A stretch of 64,000 bases of DNA from Buchnera aphidicola (Acyrthosiphon lactucae). GTDB lineage: Bacteria; Pseudomonadota; Gammaproteobacteria; Enterobacterales; Enterobacteriaceae. Numbering within the stretch: the first letter of the stretch is position 1; every line of letters begins with the position of its first letter. The stretch is from positions 62,001-126,000 of the forward strand of contig NZ_CP034891.1 of NCBI RefSeq assembly GCF_005083565.1, read 5' to 3'. This document shows, piece after piece, positions 41,288 to 51,980 of the stretch. Made by a program: the position numbers and the translations under genes. The notes under the pieces were generated by a model, which saw nothing but the letters and a program-made list of their open reading frames with translations, searched no databases and had not been told where the DNA came from.

Positions 41288-41836
41288 ATGAATAAAAATA
41301 GCCGATATACTATTGATTCGAATATTTTATTTCGTAAATGGTTAAATGGTACCCGTGAGATAGTACAGGATACTATTTTTCATTCTAGAGTTCATAAAAA
41401 AAATAACACTAATATAGTATCTCAGCGTATTTTTTTTGAACAAAATGCTCATAGTCATTATTTTTCCCATAGAAATAAAAAAAATTTATTTAAAGATAAT
41501 CCTGTTTCTTATGTACGTCATCAAAGTTTAAATAATGTTTTAAAAAATATAAAAAAAGGAAGATATGATCCAGATATTTTTCTTGATTTACATGGATTTA
41601 CACAGTATCAAGCACAACAAGCATTAGGTGAATTAATCACAACATGTCAAAAAGAAAAAATTTTTTGTGCTCATATTATGCATGGACATGGTAAACATAT
41701 TTTAAAGAAACAAACACCTTTTTGGTTATCTCAACATCCAGATATCATAGCTTTTCACCAAGCTCCTAAATTTTTTGGAAGCGATGCTGCAATTATAGTT
41801 ATCATTGAAGTTAATTCTCAAAGAAAAAAAATATAA
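41288..41836 (+). CDS. smrB: Ribosome rescue endonuclease SmrB (YfcN)
   Basis: Smr-domain nuclease that cleaves mRNA between collided ribosomes in E. coli. It has 182 residues (183 in E. coli) and matches over its whole length. The N-terminal extension that contacts the ribosome is kept (FRKWLNGTREIVQDTIFH). The Smr domain has DLHGFTQYQAQ near residues 99-109 and the catalytic HGHGKHIL. AFHQAPKFFGSDAA closes the domain. No clear Shine-Dalgarno sequence is seen. Keeping a collision nuclease in so small a genome implies frequent ribosome stalling. Confidence 0.95.
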   Translation: MNKNSRYTIDSNILFRKWLNGTREIVQDTIFHSRVHKKNNTNIVSQRIFFEQNAHSHYFSHRNKKNLFKDNPVSYVRHQSLNNVLKNIKKGRYDPDIFLDLHGFTQYQAQQALGELITTCQKEKIFCAHIMHGHGKHILKKQTPFWLSQHPDIIAFHQAPKFFGSDAAIIVIIEVNSQRKKI

Positions 41837-42254
41837 ATATATTAACTAATAAATCAAATAATTTTATATTAAAGATATAAAAATAGAAGTATTTTTTTAA
41901 ATAAAAAACAGGTTTACAATTTTAAATCATTTTTTTAAATTCATTAAGAATGTTTTGAATGAGAATAAAAAATTTTTTTAAATTTAATTAAACAACATTA
42001 TTATTTTTTTAAATCTAAAAAATATTTCAATAAAATATTTAAGACTAAACTATTATCAATAATTTTTATTTATTATACTTAATTTTTACGATAACATCAT
42101 TTATGTTGTCAAAATTATTTAATTATTATGTTTTCTTAATTTTATAGAAAAATATTTTTTTAAAAACCCTTATTTTTTGGGTTTTTTTATTTTTAAAAAA
42201 ATAAAATATGTAGATTTTTTTATTTAATATAAAGAATTTTTTAAGGGATTTTAT
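41837..42254. other. Leader region upstream of the his operon
   Basis: These 418 bases contain no gene. Visible structures are a hairpin GATAACAT (42090-42097) with ATGTTGTC (42103-42110) and the intrinsic terminator at 42162-42188. A search for a histidine leader peptide (runs of CAT/CAC after an ATG) found none. The only small frame with a start is a ten-codon phenylalanine- and lysine-containing one near 41959. AAGGGA at 42243 is the hisG ribosome site. Confidence 0.5.
42162..42188 (+). terminator. Intrinsic terminator just upstream of hisG
   Basis: AAAAACCC (42162-42169) pairs with GGGTTTTT (42179-42186) around a nine-base loop, ending in seven T. It lies 66 bases before the hisG start, where an attenuator terminator sits in enterobacteria, but 325 bases after smrB. 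No leader peptide is present. It is either a relic of the his attenuator or the end of a long smrB transcript. Confidence 0.65.
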
Positions 42255-43154
42255 ATGTTTGATAATAATCGTGTACGTATAGCGATGCAAAAAACTGGTC
42301 GTTTAAGCAATGATTCTATAAAACTATTAACATGTTGTGGTATCAAAATCAATTTAAAACAACAAAAATTAATAGCTTTTGCTGAAAATATGCCTATTGA
42401 TGTTATGTTAGTTCGCGATGATGATATTCCTGGATTAGTAATGGATGGTGTTATAGATTTAGGAATAGTTGGTGAAAATGTACTTGAAGAGGAGGTATTA
42501 AAGCGAACATCACAAAAATTAGAATCTTCTTATATCACTTTAAGACGCCTTGATTTTGGAGTGTGTAGATTATCTTTAGCAATTCCAGTAAATACTATAT
42601 ATTCTAATATAACATATTTTAAAAATATGAGAATAGCTACTTCATATCCTCATTTATTAAAAAAATATTTAGATGAAAAAGGAATTGTATTTAAATCATG
42701 TATGTTAAATGGATCAGTAGAAGTAGCACCTAGAGCTGGTTTAGCAGATGCGATTTGTGATTTAGTTTCTACAGGAGCAACATTAGAAGCTAATGGTTTA
42801 CGTGAGGTACAAGTAGTTTATCGTTCTCATGCATGTCTTATTTGTAAGACTGGAGAGATTAATTTTATAAAACAAGAAGTTATTAATAAATTAATGACTC
42901 GTATGAAGGGTGTAATTAAAGCTCGTGAATCTAAATATATTATGTTACATGCACCAATAAAAAAATTAGAAGAAGTAATATCTTTGCTTCATGGAGCAGA
43001 AAGACCAACTATTCTAAAACTAGCAGGTGATAATGATCGAGTTGCAATGCATATGGTAAGTAGTGAAACATTATTTTGGGAAACAATGGAAAAATTAAAA
43101 TTATTAGGAGCTAGTTCAATTTTAGTTTTGCCAATTGAAAAAATGATGGAGTGA
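42255..43154 (+). CDS. hisG: ATP phosphoribosyltransferase HisG
   Basis: First and normally feedback-inhibited step of histidine synthesis. It has 299 residues, the long form with the C-terminal regulatory domain that binds histidine (residues about 225-299, [16 protein letters not shown] onward). Catalytic patterns are [14 protein letters not shown] at the N-terminus, [13 protein letters not shown] and the PRPP-binding loop [19 protein letters not shown]. It is first in hisGDCBHAFI, seven bases before hisD. Confidence 0.98.
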   Translation: MFDNNRVRIAMQKTGRLSNDSIKLLTCCGIKINLKQQKLIAFAENMPIDVMLVRDDDIPGLVMDGVIDLGIVGENVLEEEVLKRTSQKLESSYITLRRLDFGVCRLSLAIPVNTIYSNITYFKNMRIATSYPHLLKKYLDEKGIVFKSCMLNGSVEVAPRAGLADAICDLVSTGATLEANGLREVQVVYRSHACLICKTGEINFIKQEVINKLMTRMKGVIKARESKYIMLHAPIKKLEEVISLLHGAERPTILKLAGDNDRVAMHMVSSETLFWETMEKLKLLGASSILVLPIEKMME

Positions 43155-43161
43155 AAATTAC

Positions 43162-44469
43162 ATGCAATACTTTAAAAATCTAATTTATTGGAATAAGTTA
43201 AACTCTGATGAAAAAAAAAGAACATTATCAAGGCCTTTTTTAAAAGAAAGTAGTGTTATTCAAAAAACTGTTAAAGAAATTATAGAAAATATTAAAAAAT
43301 CAGGTGATAAAGCATTAAAAAAATATACTTTTTTATTTGATAAATACGATATAAATCAATTTCAAGTTTCAGAAAAAAAAATTTTTTCATCTTCATTTTT
43401 TTTAAGCGAAGCGTTAAAAAAATCAATTGCAGTTGCAAAAAAAAATATCACTCTTTTTCATAAAGCTCAAATTTCATCAAAAATAGATATTGAAACAGAA
43501 GTGGGAGTTCGTTGTCAGCAAATAAATTTGCCTTTGAATTCTATAGGTATTTATATTCCCGGTGGAACTGCTCCTTTATTTTCTACTGTATTGATGCTTG
43601 CGATACCCGCTAAAATTGCTGGTTGTAAAAAAGTGATTCTTTGTTCTCCTCCTCCAATTAGTAATGAAGTTCTTTATACAGCTTATCTTTGTGGAATTGA
43701 AAATATTTTTCAAGTTGGTGGAGCTCAAGCTATAGCAGCTCTCGCCTTAGGTACTGAGACTATTCCTAAAGTAGATAAGATTTTTGGTCCTGGTAATGCT
43801 TATGTTACAGAAGCTAAATTGCAAGTAAGTTCTATTTTACATGGAACTGAAATAGATATGTTAGCAGGACCTTCAGAATTATTAATTATTGCTGATAATA
43901 GTGCTAATTCAGATTTTATTGCTGCCGATTTATTATCACAAGCTGAACATGGTATATCTTCTCAAGTTATTTTACTAACACCATGTCTTGAATTGGCAAA
44001 AAAAGTAATTATTTCTCTTAATAAACAATTAAAAAATTTATCTAGATTATCAGAAATTTTAACAGCATTAAAAAATAGTATAATCATTATTGCTAAAAAT
44101 TTATCAGAATGTATTAAAATATCTAATATTTATGCACCTGAACATCTAATTATTCAAACAAAGTCACCTAGAGAAGTACTTAATTATATTTCTAATGCTA
44201 GTTCTATTTTTTTAGGTTTATGGTCTCCTGAATCTGCAGGTGATTATGCTTCTGGAACAAATCATGTTTTACCAACATATGGAAAATCCGTTTCTAGTTC
44301 TTCTTTAGGATTATCTGATTTTCAAAAGCGTGTATTAGTTCAAGAATTAACACCTCAAGGACTCATAAAACTATCTAACACTCTTGAAATTTTATCTTCT
44401 GCCGAAAAACTTGAAGCACATAAGAATGCTGTAAAAATTCGAGTAGATTTTTTAAAGGGGAAAATATGA
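43162..44469 (+). CDS. hisD: Histidinol dehydrogenase HisD
   Basis: Oxidises histidinol to histidine in two NAD-dependent steps, with zinc. It has 435 residues. IYIPGGTAPLFSTVLM, VGGAQAIAALALGT, KIFGPGNAYVTEAK and the signature DMLAGPSELLIIAD are present, with the catalytic histidines in APEHLIIQT and LSQAEHG. It overlaps hisC by four bases (ATGA). Confidence 0.98.
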   Translation: MQYFKNLIYWNKLNSDEKKRTLSRPFLKESSVIQKTVKEIIENIKKSGDKALKKYTFLFDKYDINQFQVSEKKIFSSSFFLSEALKKSIAVAKKNITLFHKAQISSKIDIETEVGVRCQQINLPLNSIGIYIPGGTAPLFSTVLMLAIPAKIAGCKKVILCSPPPISNEVLYTAYLCGIENIFQVGGAQAIAALALGTETIPKVDKIFGPGNAYVTEAKLQVSSILHGTEIDMLAGPSELLIIADNSANSDFIAADLLSQAEHGISSQVILLTPCLELAKKVIISLNKQLKNLSRLSEILTALKNSIIIIAKNLSECIKISNIYAPEHLIIQTKSPREVLNYISNASSIFLGLWSPESAGDYASGTNHVLPTYGKSVSSSSLGLSDFQKRVLVQELTPQGLIKLSNTLEILSSAEKLEAHKNAVKIRVDFLKGKI

Positions 44470-45572
44470 CGGATAATATTTTAAAATTAGTTAGAAATAA
44501 TATAAAAAATTTAACACCTTATCAATCTGCAAGACGTATTGGAGGACAGAACGGCAATATATTATTAAATGCTAATGAATCACCTAAATCTATTTTTTTT
44601 AAATCAAAAAAAAAATCATTTAATCGTTATCCAGAATGTCAACCAAATAATTTAATTTCTTCTTATGCTCATTATGTTAATTTGTCTTATGATCAAATTT
44701 TAGTGACAAGAGGTGCTGATGAAGGTATTGAATTATTAATTAAAGCGTTTTGCGAACCAGGAAAAGATGCAATTATTTATTGTCCGCCTACTTATGATAT
44801 GTATCGAATAAGTGCAAAAATAGCTGGTGTAGAAATAAAAGAAATTCCTACTATTAAAAACACTTGGCAATTAGATTTATTAAATATTGAATTAAATTTA
44901 AGTAAAGTAAAATTAGTTTATGTATGTAATCCAAATAATCCTACTGGTAATCTTTTTTTAAAAAAAGATCTTATTTCCTTATTAAATATTACTTTAGGTC
45001 GATCTTTAGTTGTTATAGATGAAGCTTATATTGAATTTTCTCCCAAAGAAAGTATGAAAAATTACTTAAAAGAATATCCAAATTTAGTTATTTTACGAAC
45101 ATTGTCTAAAGCTTTTGCTTTGGCTGGAATAAGATGCGGTTTTACTTTAGCAAACAAAGAAATCGTTAAAACTTTAAATAAAGTTATTAGTCCTTATCCA
45201 ATATCTATACCTGTTTCCGATATCGCAGTTCAATCTTTAGAATTAGATTATATTGAATTAATGAAAAATAGAGTTTTAGATTCTAATAATAATCGCACTT
45301 GGTTAATGAATCAATTAAAAAATATTACTTGCGTAGAAAGAGTATTCGAAAGTAATACTAATTACATATTAGTTAAATTTTTTATGTTTAAAAAAGTTTT
45401 TCAAACTTTATGGGACAAAGGAATAATTTTAAGATATCAAAATGAAAAAATTAATTTAAACAAATGTATAAGAATTTCAATAGGAACACGTTTAGAGTCT
45501 TCTCGTTTAGTTAAAGAACTTAAAAAATTTTCTAAAAAAAATATGTTTCAAGGTGCTATTAGTGAAAAATAA
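44466..45572 (+). CDS. hisC: Histidinol-phosphate aminotransferase HisC
   Basis: PLP enzyme that aminates imidazole acetol phosphate. It has 368 residues, with about a dozen more than E. coli at the C-terminus. LLNANESP, the NNPTGN motif near residues 157-162, DEAYIEFSP and the PLP lysine K215 in TLSKAFALAGIRCG are present. Its end overlaps the hisB start by 11 bases. Confidence 0.97.
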   Translation: MTDNILKLVRNNIKNLTPYQSARRIGGQNGNILLNANESPKSIFFKSKKKSFNRYPECQPNNLISSYAHYVNLSYDQILVTRGADEGIELLIKAFCEPGKDAIIYCPPTYDMYRISAKIAGVEIKEIPTIKNTWQLDLLNIELNLSKVKLVYVCNPNNPTGNLFLKKDLISLLNITLGRSLVVIDEAYIEFSPKESMKNYLKEYPNLVILRTLSKAFALAGIRCGFTLANKEIVKTLNKVISPYPISIPVSDIAVQSLELDYIELMKNRVLDSNNNRTWLMNQLKNITCVERVFESNTNYILVKFFMFKKVFQTLWDKGIILRYQNEKINLNKCIRISIGTRLESSRLVKELKKFSKKNMFQGAISEK

Positions 45573-46623
45573 AATATTATTTATCGATCGAGACGGTACA
45601 TTAATCGATGAACCAATTAATACTTATCAGATAGATTCAATAAATCAATTAATATTTAAGAAAAATGTAATTTCTTCATTACGTAAATTAATTAAATTTG
45701 GTTATAAATTAATCATGGTTACTAACCAAGATGGTCTTGGTACTAAACATTTTCCGTTAAAAGACTTTAATAAACCTCATTTTTTTATGCTAAAGGTTTT
45801 TCATTCAGAAGGAGTAATATTTGACGATGTATTAATTTGTCCTCATTTTTTTGATGATAATTGTGCTTGTCGTAAACCAAAAATTAATATGATAAAACCA
45901 TGGTTGAATAGAATAGATCGAAAAAATAGTTATGTCATTGGTGATCGTGATACAGATATAGAATTCTCAAAAAACCTTCAAATAAAAGGAATTCAATATA
46001 AAGATAACATATGTAATTGGGTTGATATTGCAAAATATATTATAAAATATAACAGATATTCTGAAGTTATTAGAAAAACTAAAGAAACAACAGTGCATAT
46101 TAAAGTTTGGTTAGATTTAGAAAAAACTAGTAAAATTGATACTGGTATAAAATTTTTTGATCATATGTTAGAACAGTTAGCAGTACATAGTGGAATTTGC
46201 ATGAATATTTTTACACAAGGTGATCTTCATATCGATGATCATCATACAATAGAAGATACAGGCATTGTTTTAGGAGAAGCATTATTAAAAGCTTTAGGTA
46301 AAAAAAATGGTTTATGTAGATTTGGTTTTTATTTACCTATGGATGAAAGTAAATCTAATTGCATTATGGATATATCAAATCGTCCATATTTAAATTTTAA
46401 AGCGAATTTTAATTATAAAATGGCTGGTGATTTAAGTACTAGTATGGTTGAACATTTTTTTTATTCTCTTTGCTATTCTATGAAAATAACACTTCATTTA
46501 TATGCTGAAGGTAAAAATGATCATCATTGTATTGAAAGTTTATTTAAAGTTTTTGGACGTACATTACGTCAAGCTATTAAGCTAGAAGGTAATGTATTGC
46601 CAACTTCAAAAGGCATTTTATAA
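45562..46623 (+). CDS. hisB: Bifunctional histidinol-phosphatase / IGP dehydratase HisB
   Basis: Fusion enzyme catalysing steps 7 and 9 of histidine synthesis. I choose the GTG at 45562 (353 residues): it gives the family N-terminus ([14 protein letters not shown]) and has AAGG eight bases upstream, inside hisC. The GTG at 45553 is less likely. The N-terminal HAD phosphatase (FIDRDGT, zinc cysteines near CPHFF and CACRKPK, GDRDTD) spans about residues 1-165. The C-terminal dehydratase shows [10 protein letters not shown] and the [10 protein letters not shown] second metal site. Confidence 0.97.
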   Translation: MKNKILFIDRDGTLIDEPINTYQIDSINQLIFKKNVISSLRKLIKFGYKLIMVTNQDGLGTKHFPLKDFNKPHFFMLKVFHSEGVIFDDVLICPHFFDDNCACRKPKINMIKPWLNRIDRKNSYVIGDRDTDIEFSKNLQIKGIQYKDNICNWVDIAKYIIKYNRYSEVIRKTKETTVHIKVWLDLEKTSKIDTGIKFFDHMLEQLAVHSGICMNIFTQGDLHIDDHHTIEDTGIVLGEALLKALGKKNGLCRFGFYLPMDESKSNCIMDISNRPYLNFKANFNYKMAGDLSTSMVEHFFYSLCYSMKITLHLYAEGKNDHHCIESLFKVFGRTLRQAIKLEGNVLPTSKGIL

Positions 46624-47213
46624 TGGATATAGTAATAGTAGATACAGGTTCTGCTAATTTAACATCAATAAGAGTCGCAATTAAAAAATTGGGTTATCAT
46701 TCTATCATAACTTCTGAACCTTCTATAATTTCAAAATCTAAAAAAATTTTTTTGCCAGGAGTAGGAACTGCTTCTTCAGTAATGAATCTTTTATATAAAA
46801 AAAATATAATTGATGTTATTCAAAAATCTAAACAAACAATATTAGGCATATGTCTTGGAATGCAACTTTTTTGTGATTTTAGTGAAGAATGTAATGGTGT
46901 AAAAACAATTGGTATCATTAAATCTTCTGTATTGCGTTTAAAAAATAATAATTTACCATTGCCTCATATTGGTTGGAATCAAATTACATTTCATAAGACA
47001 CATCCTTTATTTAAAAAAATACCAAATAATTCGAGATTTTATTTTGTACATAGTTATATTGTTCCTATTAATAAATATACATTGTCTAAAACTAATTATG
47101 GTATTGATTTTAGCTCAGTCATACAAAAAAATAATTTTTTTGGTGTGCAATTTCATCCAGAAAAATCTGGGAAAATAGGTTCCCAATTATTAAAAAATTT
47201 TTTGGAGATATAA
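46623..47213 (+). CDS. hisH: Imidazole glycerol phosphate synthase glutaminase subunit HisH
   Basis: Supplies ammonia from glutamine to HisF. It has 196 residues. The triad is intact: the cysteine in [10 protein letters not shown] and the histidine and glutamate in [18 protein letters not shown] and LPGVGTA are also conserved. It overlaps hisB by one base (TAATG) and is followed after four bases by hisA. Confidence 0.98.
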   Translation: MDIVIVDTGSANLTSIRVAIKKLGYHSIITSEPSIISKSKKIFLPGVGTASSVMNLLYKKNIIDVIQKSKQTILGICLGMQLFCDFSEECNGVKTIGIIKSSVLRLKNNNLPLPHIGWNQITFHKTHPLFKKIPNNSRFYFVHSYIVPINKYTLSKTNYGIDFSSVIQKNNFFGVQFHPEKSGKIGSQLLKNFLEI

Positions 47214-47217
47214 TTTA

Positions 47218-47958
47218 ATGATTATTCCTGCATTTGACTTAATCAATGGTAAGGCAGTGCGTTTATATCAAGGTGATTATTTGAATCAAAAAAATTATGA
47301 TATAAATTTACTCTTTTGTTTAGAGGAATATAAATCAAAAGGAATTCAAATTGTTCATTTAGTAGATTTAGATGGAGCAAAAAATAGTGAAAATAGACAA
47401 ATAAAATTATTTAAAAAGATATTATCTTATACTACTATTCCTGTACAAATAGGGGGAGGTATAAGAACTGCAAAAGATATAAGTACGCTTCTTAATTTAG
47501 GAGTTAAAAGAGTAGTAATTGGTTCTTCTGCTATACAAGATAAAAATAAAGTAAAAAAATGGTTAAAAATTTATGGTCCAGATTCAATTGTTTTAGCATT
47601 AGATATACATATTAATAGTAATAATCAAAAAGAAATATATATTAATGGCTGGCAAAAAAGAACTCATTTTATTCTTGAGGAAATTATTGAATATTTTTTA
47701 CCAAGTGGATTAAAGCATGTATTATGTACTGATATATCTAAAGATGGAACATTATTAGGACCGAATTTTAATTTATATAAAGAAATGTCTAATGCTTTTA
47801 AAAATATAAATTTTCAAGCATCTGGAGGAGTATCAACATTACAAGATATTATTTTTTTAAAAAAAACAGGAATTAAAAGTATTGTTATTGGCCGCAGTTT
47901 ATTAGAAAAAAAATTTACGATAGAAGAGGCTTCTAAATGCTGGCAAAACGAATTATAG
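47218..47958 (+). CDS. hisA: ProFAR isomerase HisA
   Basis: Amadori isomerase, a half-barrel-repeat TIM barrel. It has 246 residues. It starts [20 protein letters not shown] with the catalytic aspartate D7. [24 protein letters not shown] and ASGGVS are the barrel motifs, and the second catalytic aspartate is in LALDIH. It overlaps hisF by 22 bases. Confidence 0.98.
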   Translation: MIIPAFDLINGKAVRLYQGDYLNQKNYDINLLFCLEEYKSKGIQIVHLVDLDGAKNSENRQIKLFKKILSYTTIPVQIGGGIRTAKDISTLLNLGVKRVVIGSSAIQDKNKVKKWLKIYGPDSIVLALDIHINSNNQKEIYINGWQKRTHFILEEIIEYFLPSGLKHVLCTDISKDGTLLGPNFNLYKEMSNAFKNINFQASGGVSTLQDIIFLKKTGIKSIVIGRSLLEKKFTIEEASKCWQNEL

Positions 47959-48713
47959 CATGTCTTGATGTTAATGATGGTGTAGTAGTAAAAGGAATTA
48001 AATTTCAAAATCATCAAATTGTAGGTGATATTATACCATTAGCTAAACGTTATGCAGAAGAAGGTATAGATGAACTAGTATTTTATGATATAACTGCTTC
48101 AACAAAAAATAAATTAGTTGATAAAAGTTGGATAGAAAATATTGCTGAAGTGATAAATATTCCGTTTTGTGTAGCTGGAGGAATTAAAAGCGTAGAAGAT
48201 GCAAAAAATATTTTATCTAGTGGTGCAGATAAAATATCAATTAATTCTTCAGCACTAATAGATCCTGATTTAATAACTAAAATTTCAGAACGTTTTGGCG
48301 TACAGTGTATGGTAATTGGAATTGATTCTTGGTTTGATAAAGTGAATAATTCTTATATGGTACAACAGTATACAGGAGATGTTACTAAAACTTATCAAAC
48401 GTCTTGGAAAACATCTGATTGGGTAAAAAAAGTACAAGAAAAAGGTGCAGGTGAAATCGTTTTAAATATGATGAATAAAGATGGATTACAAAAAGGATAT
48501 GATCTTTTACATTTAAGTGAAATAAGACAAATATGTAAGGTTCCCTTAATTGCATCCGGGGGTGCAGGAAATGTAGAACATTTTTATGAAGCATTACATT
48601 ATTCTAATGTAGATGGAGTATTGGCTGCATCTGTCTTTCATAAAAATATAGTAGATATAAAAACTTTAAAAAATTTTTTAATTGACAGAGGAATGGAGAT
48701 TAGAGAATGTTAA
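47937..48713 (+). CDS. hisF: Imidazole glycerol phosphate synthase cyclase subunit HisF
   Basis: Forms imidazole glycerol phosphate and AICAR with ammonia from HisH. It has 258 residues. It starts [20 protein letters not shown] with D11. The second acid is in MVIGIDSW, and [17 protein letters not shown] and ASGGAGN are the phosphate-binding motifs. It overlaps hisA by 22 bases and hisI by seven. Confidence 0.98.
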   Translation: MLAKRIIACLDVNDGVVVKGIKFQNHQIVGDIIPLAKRYAEEGIDELVFYDITASTKNKLVDKSWIENIAEVINIPFCVAGGIKSVEDAKNILSSGADKISINSSALIDPDLITKISERFGVQCMVIGIDSWFDKVNNSYMVQQYTGDVTKTYQTSWKTSDWVKKVQEKGAGEIVLNMMNKDGLQKGYDLLHLSEIRQICKVPLIASGGAGNVEHFYEALHYSNVDGVLAASVFHKNIVDIKTLKNFLIDRGMEIREC

Positions 48714-49339
48714 CAAAAAATAGTTTATTAAATCTCAATTGGACAAAAACAAATGGTATGATTCCTGCGATTATACAAGATTATTTTTCGAATGAAATTT
48801 TAATGCATGGATATATGAATAAAGAAGCTTTATTGAAAACTCAAAAAGATGGTTTAGTAACATTTTATTCTCGTACTAAAAATTCTTTATGGACTAAAGG
48901 AGAAACATCTGGTAATTATTTAAAAGTAATAAAAATTAGTACAGATTGTGATCATGATACGTTGTTAATTTTAGTTGTTTCTACAGGTAAAACATGTCAT
49001 TTAGGTAATGTAAGTTGTTTTTTTTCAAAAAAAAATAATATAAATTTTTTATTTGAATTAGAAAAAATTATAGAAAATAGAAAAAATAAACTATTAACTA
49101 ATTCATATACATCTAGTTTATATAAATTAGGAACAAGTCGCATAGCACAAAAAGTAGGTGAAGAAGCTATAGAAACAATATTAGCAGCTATGAAGAAAAA
49201 TAAAAATGAATTAATCAATGAATCTTCAGATTTAATTTATCATTTAATTGTATTATTACATGATCAAAATTTAAATTTAAATTTAGTTCTTAATAATTTA
49301 AAAAAAAGAAGAAAAAAAGATTCATCTATTAATCCTTAG
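48707..49339 (+). CDS. hisI: Bifunctional PR-AMP cyclohydrolase / PR-ATP pyrophosphatase HisI
   Basis: Steps 2 and 3 of histidine synthesis in one chain. It has 210 residues (203 in E. coli). The N-terminal cyclohydrolase has [25 protein letters not shown] and the metal-binding [11 protein letters not shown]. The C-terminal pyrophosphatase shows [20 protein letters not shown] and [13 protein letters not shown]. It is the last gene of the operon. Confidence 0.98.
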   Translation: MLTKNSLLNLNWTKTNGMIPAIIQDYFSNEILMHGYMNKEALLKTQKDGLVTFYSRTKNSLWTKGETSGNYLKVIKISTDCDHDTLLILVVSTGKTCHLGNVSCFFSKKNNINFLFELEKIIENRKNKLLTNSYTSSLYKLGTSRIAQKVGEEAIETILAAMKKNKNELINESSDLIYHLIVLLHDQNLNLNLVLNNLKKRRKKDSSINP

Positions 49340-49643
49340 AAAATAAATTTTATAATATAAAAAATGTATATTATGTATAATTTTAAATAAAAAAATTTCT
49401 ATTTTTAAAAAATTAATTAGTAATATAAATATTTTTTTATTTAAAAATTAAGTAAAAATATAATTTTTTAAAATTTTTATCTATATTTTAAATTGATAAA
49501 AATACTATGTTAATATTTTATTAAATTAATAAAAAATTAAAAATTCTTATAATATTATTTATAATGCAGGATATAAGAAATTTAATAATTTTTAAAAATA
49601 ATTATTTAATACCAGTTCAGTATGCTTTATTTTGGAGGAAAAA
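49340..49643. promoter_or_regulatory. hisI-gnd intergenic region with possible gnd promoter
   Basis: This 304-base A/T-rich stretch holds no gene. A perfect TATAAT at 49560-49565 lies 17 bases after TTAAAA (49537-49542, four of six -35 matches), a plausible gnd promoter about 78 bases before its start, but such matches are frequent in AT-rich DNA. A strong GGAGG at 49634-49638 is the gnd ribosome site. No clear his operon terminator was seen. Confidence 0.35.
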
Positions 49644-51050
49644 ATGTCGCAACAACAAATTGGTGTTGTAGGAATGGCAGTAATGGGACGAAATTTAGCA
49701 TTAAATATTGAGAGTAAAAATTATAGTGTATCTATATTTAATAGAACAAGTTCAATAACAGAAGAAGTTATTCATCAGAATCAGAAAAAAAATATTTTTC
49801 CATATTTTTCTATCAAAGACTTTATTAATTCACTTATTAAACCTAGATGTATTTTATTAATGGTTAAATCTGGAAAAGCTACTGATGAAACTATTAAACT
49901 AATCACTCCTTATTTAGAAAAAGAAGATATATTAATTGATGCAGGTAATACTTTTTATAAAGACACTATTCGTAGAAGTCAAGAATTATCTAAATATGGC
50001 ATTAATTTTATTGGTATGGGTGTATCTGGAGGTGAATTAGGAGCATTAAATGGTCCATCTATCATGCCAGGAGGAAAAAAAGAATCATATAAACTCATAT
50101 TTCCTATGTTGCAAAAAATATCTGCAAAATTTAAAGGTGAATCATGTGTAAGCTATATTGGTCCAAATGGTGCAGGTCATTATGTGAAAATGGTACATAA
50201 TGGTATTGAATATGGTGATATGCAATTAATATCAGAATCATATTTTTTATTAAAAAATTTATTAAATATGAGCAATGAAGAATTATCATCTACATTTTCT
50301 GAATGGAATAAAGGTGAACTAAATAGTTACTTAATTGAAATAACAAAAAATATTTTTATTGAAAAAGATAAAAATGGTAAATATTTAATAGATTTTATTT
50401 TAGATATAGCTGAAGATAAAGGTACTGGTAAATGGATTAGTAAAAATGCATTAGAACTTCGAGAACCTCTTTCATTGATTACTGAATCTGTTTTTTCACG
50501 TTATTTATCCTCTTTAAAAGAACAACGTATAATTGCATCAAAAATATTAAAAGGACCTAATACAAAAATATTTATTAAAGATAAAAAAAGTTTTATCGAA
50601 GAAGTTAGACGCGCTTTATATTTAGGAAAAATAATTTCTTATGCTCAAGGTTTTTCTCAATTGAAAAGAGCTTCAGAAAAATATAATTGGAATTTAAAAT
50701 ATGGAGATATTGCTAAAATTTTTAGAGCTGGATGTATTATACGAGCAAATTTTTTAGAAAAGATAACAGAAGAATATTCTCAAAATAGTAATATCATTAA
50801 TTTGTTATTAACACCTTATTTTTCAAAAATATCTAATGAGTATGAAAATTCATTACGTAATATTGTTATTTATGCGATAAAATATGGTATTCCCGTACCA
50901 ACTTTTTCTGCAGCACTCTCTTATTATGATAGTTATCGAGCATTACGTTTACCGGCTAATCTTATTCAAGCGCAAAGAGATTTTTTTGGTTCACATACTT
51001 ATCAAAGAATAGATAAGATAGGTTATTTTCATACAAATTGGTCTCAATAA
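49644..51050 (+). CDS. gnd: 6-phosphogluconate dehydrogenase, decarboxylating
   Basis: NADP-dependent oxidative pentose phosphate enzyme. ATG 49644 has TTGGAGGAA upstream and gives 468 residues, the E. coli length. The in-frame TTG at 49632 would include the Shine-Dalgarno sequence, so it is rejected. [15 protein letters not shown] is the NADP fold, [18 protein letters not shown] the signature and [17 protein letters not shown] the catalytic region with lysine and asparagine. In E. coli gnd also lies beside the his operon. Confidence 0.98.
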   Translation: MSQQQIGVVGMAVMGRNLALNIESKNYSVSIFNRTSSITEEVIHQNQKKNIFPYFSIKDFINSLIKPRCILLMVKSGKATDETIKLITPYLEKEDILIDAGNTFYKDTIRRSQELSKYGINFIGMGVSGGELGALNGPSIMPGGKKESYKLIFPMLQKISAKFKGESCVSYIGPNGAGHYVKMVHNGIEYGDMQLISESYFLLKNLLNMSNEELSSTFSEWNKGELNSYLIEITKNIFIEKDKNGKYLIDFILDIAEDKGTGKWISKNALELREPLSLITESVFSRYLSSLKEQRIIASKILKGPNTKIFIKDKKSFIEEVRRALYLGKIISYAQGFSQLKRASEKYNWNLKYGDIAKIFRAGCIIRANFLEKITEEYSQNSNIINLLLTPYFSKISNEYENSLRNIVIYAIKYGIPVPTFSAALSYYDSYRALRLPANLIQAQRDFFGSHTYQRIDKIGYFHTNWSQ

Positions 51051-51106
51051 AAAAATAATATTAGAGTAATTGATATTTATATGAAAATATCGTTTTTTTT
51101 ATATGC

Positions 51107-51175
51107 CTGCTATTAATCTTATGGTTAAAAAATAAAATAGCAGAAGATATTAAAATATCTCTGCTATGAGATATT
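51107..51175 (+). promoter_or_regulatory. Competing hairpins between gnd and dcd
   Basis: CTGCTATT (51107-51114) and AATAGCAG (51136-51143) are complementary, and the second arm can instead pair with CTGCTAT (51161-51167). The second alternative is extended by AGATATT (51145-51151) with AATATCT (51154-51160), and another AGATATT follows at 51169-51175. Three arms with mutually exclusive pairing lie in the 201-base leader of dcd. They may form a gnd terminator with duplicated arm or a simple regulatory switch. Nothing further supports a switch. Confidence 0.4.
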
Positions 51176-51251
51176 ATCTATTATTTAATATATCTTTTTA
51201 ATTTTATAACTTATGATATTAAGATAGATTAATTATATTATAGGGATAAAA

Positions 51252-51833
51252 ATGCGTTTATGTGATAAAGATATTGAAGAATGGTTAAAAAGAAAAGAAT
51301 TAATTATAGAACCTTATCCCGAAAAAAAATTAATTAATGGTATTACTGTTGATATACATCTTGGTAACAAATTTCGTTTTTTTTATGAACATACTAGGTC
51401 CTGTATTGATTTAAGTGATTCTAAAATAAATACAACATCAGCATTGACAGAAATTATGAGTAATGAAATAATTTTCTCTAAAGAAAAACCATTTTTTTTA
51501 CAGCCAGGATCTTTAGTATTATCTTCTACTTTTGAAAATATTAATATTCCAAATAATTTAGTTGGTTGGTTAGATGGACGTTCTTCTTTAGCTCGTTTAG
51601 GATTAATGATTCATGCGACTGCACATCGTATTGATCCAGGATGGAAGGGAAATATTGTGTTAGAAATGTTTAATGCAGGAAAATTAACTTTAGTATTACG
51701 TCCTAAAATGAAGATTGCAGCACTTAGTTTTGAAGTTCTGTCTCAATCAGTTTTACGTCCATATAATTTAAGACAAGAAGCTAAATATAAAAGTCAAAAT
51801 GGAGTAGTACCTAGCCGTATTAATGAAGAGTAA
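51252..51833 (+). CDS. dcd: dCTP deaminase
   Basis: Makes dUTP from dCTP, the main source of thymidine nucleotides in enterobacteria. It has 193 residues, full length. It starts MRLCDKDIEEWLKRKEL. The catalytic region is DGRSSLARLGLMIHATAHRIDPGW, followed by GNIVLEMFNAGK. In E. coli dcd is near metG as well. Confidence 0.97.
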   Translation: MRLCDKDIEEWLKRKELIIEPYPEKKLINGITVDIHLGNKFRFFYEHTRSCIDLSDSKINTTSALTEIMSNEIIFSKEKPFFLQPGSLVLSSTFENINIPNNLVGWLDGRSSLARLGLMIHATAHRIDPGWKGNIVLEMFNAGKLTLVLRPKMKIAALSFEVLSQSVLRPYNLRQEAKYKSQNGVVPSRINEE

Positions 51834-51980
51834 AATTTTTTTTTATTTATAAGAATATTATCTATATCTTATTTATTAGTTATTGTATACGTTAATCATA
51901 AATAAAATTCTTTTTAAGAAAAATATTTTATGATTAATTTTTTTCTATATAATGTTGTTTGTTTAAAAAAATATAATATT

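Noticed and set aside
41950-42000. Possible his leader peptide (short frame near 41959)
   Set aside because: The ten codons contain no histidine and no Shine-Dalgarno sequence precedes them.
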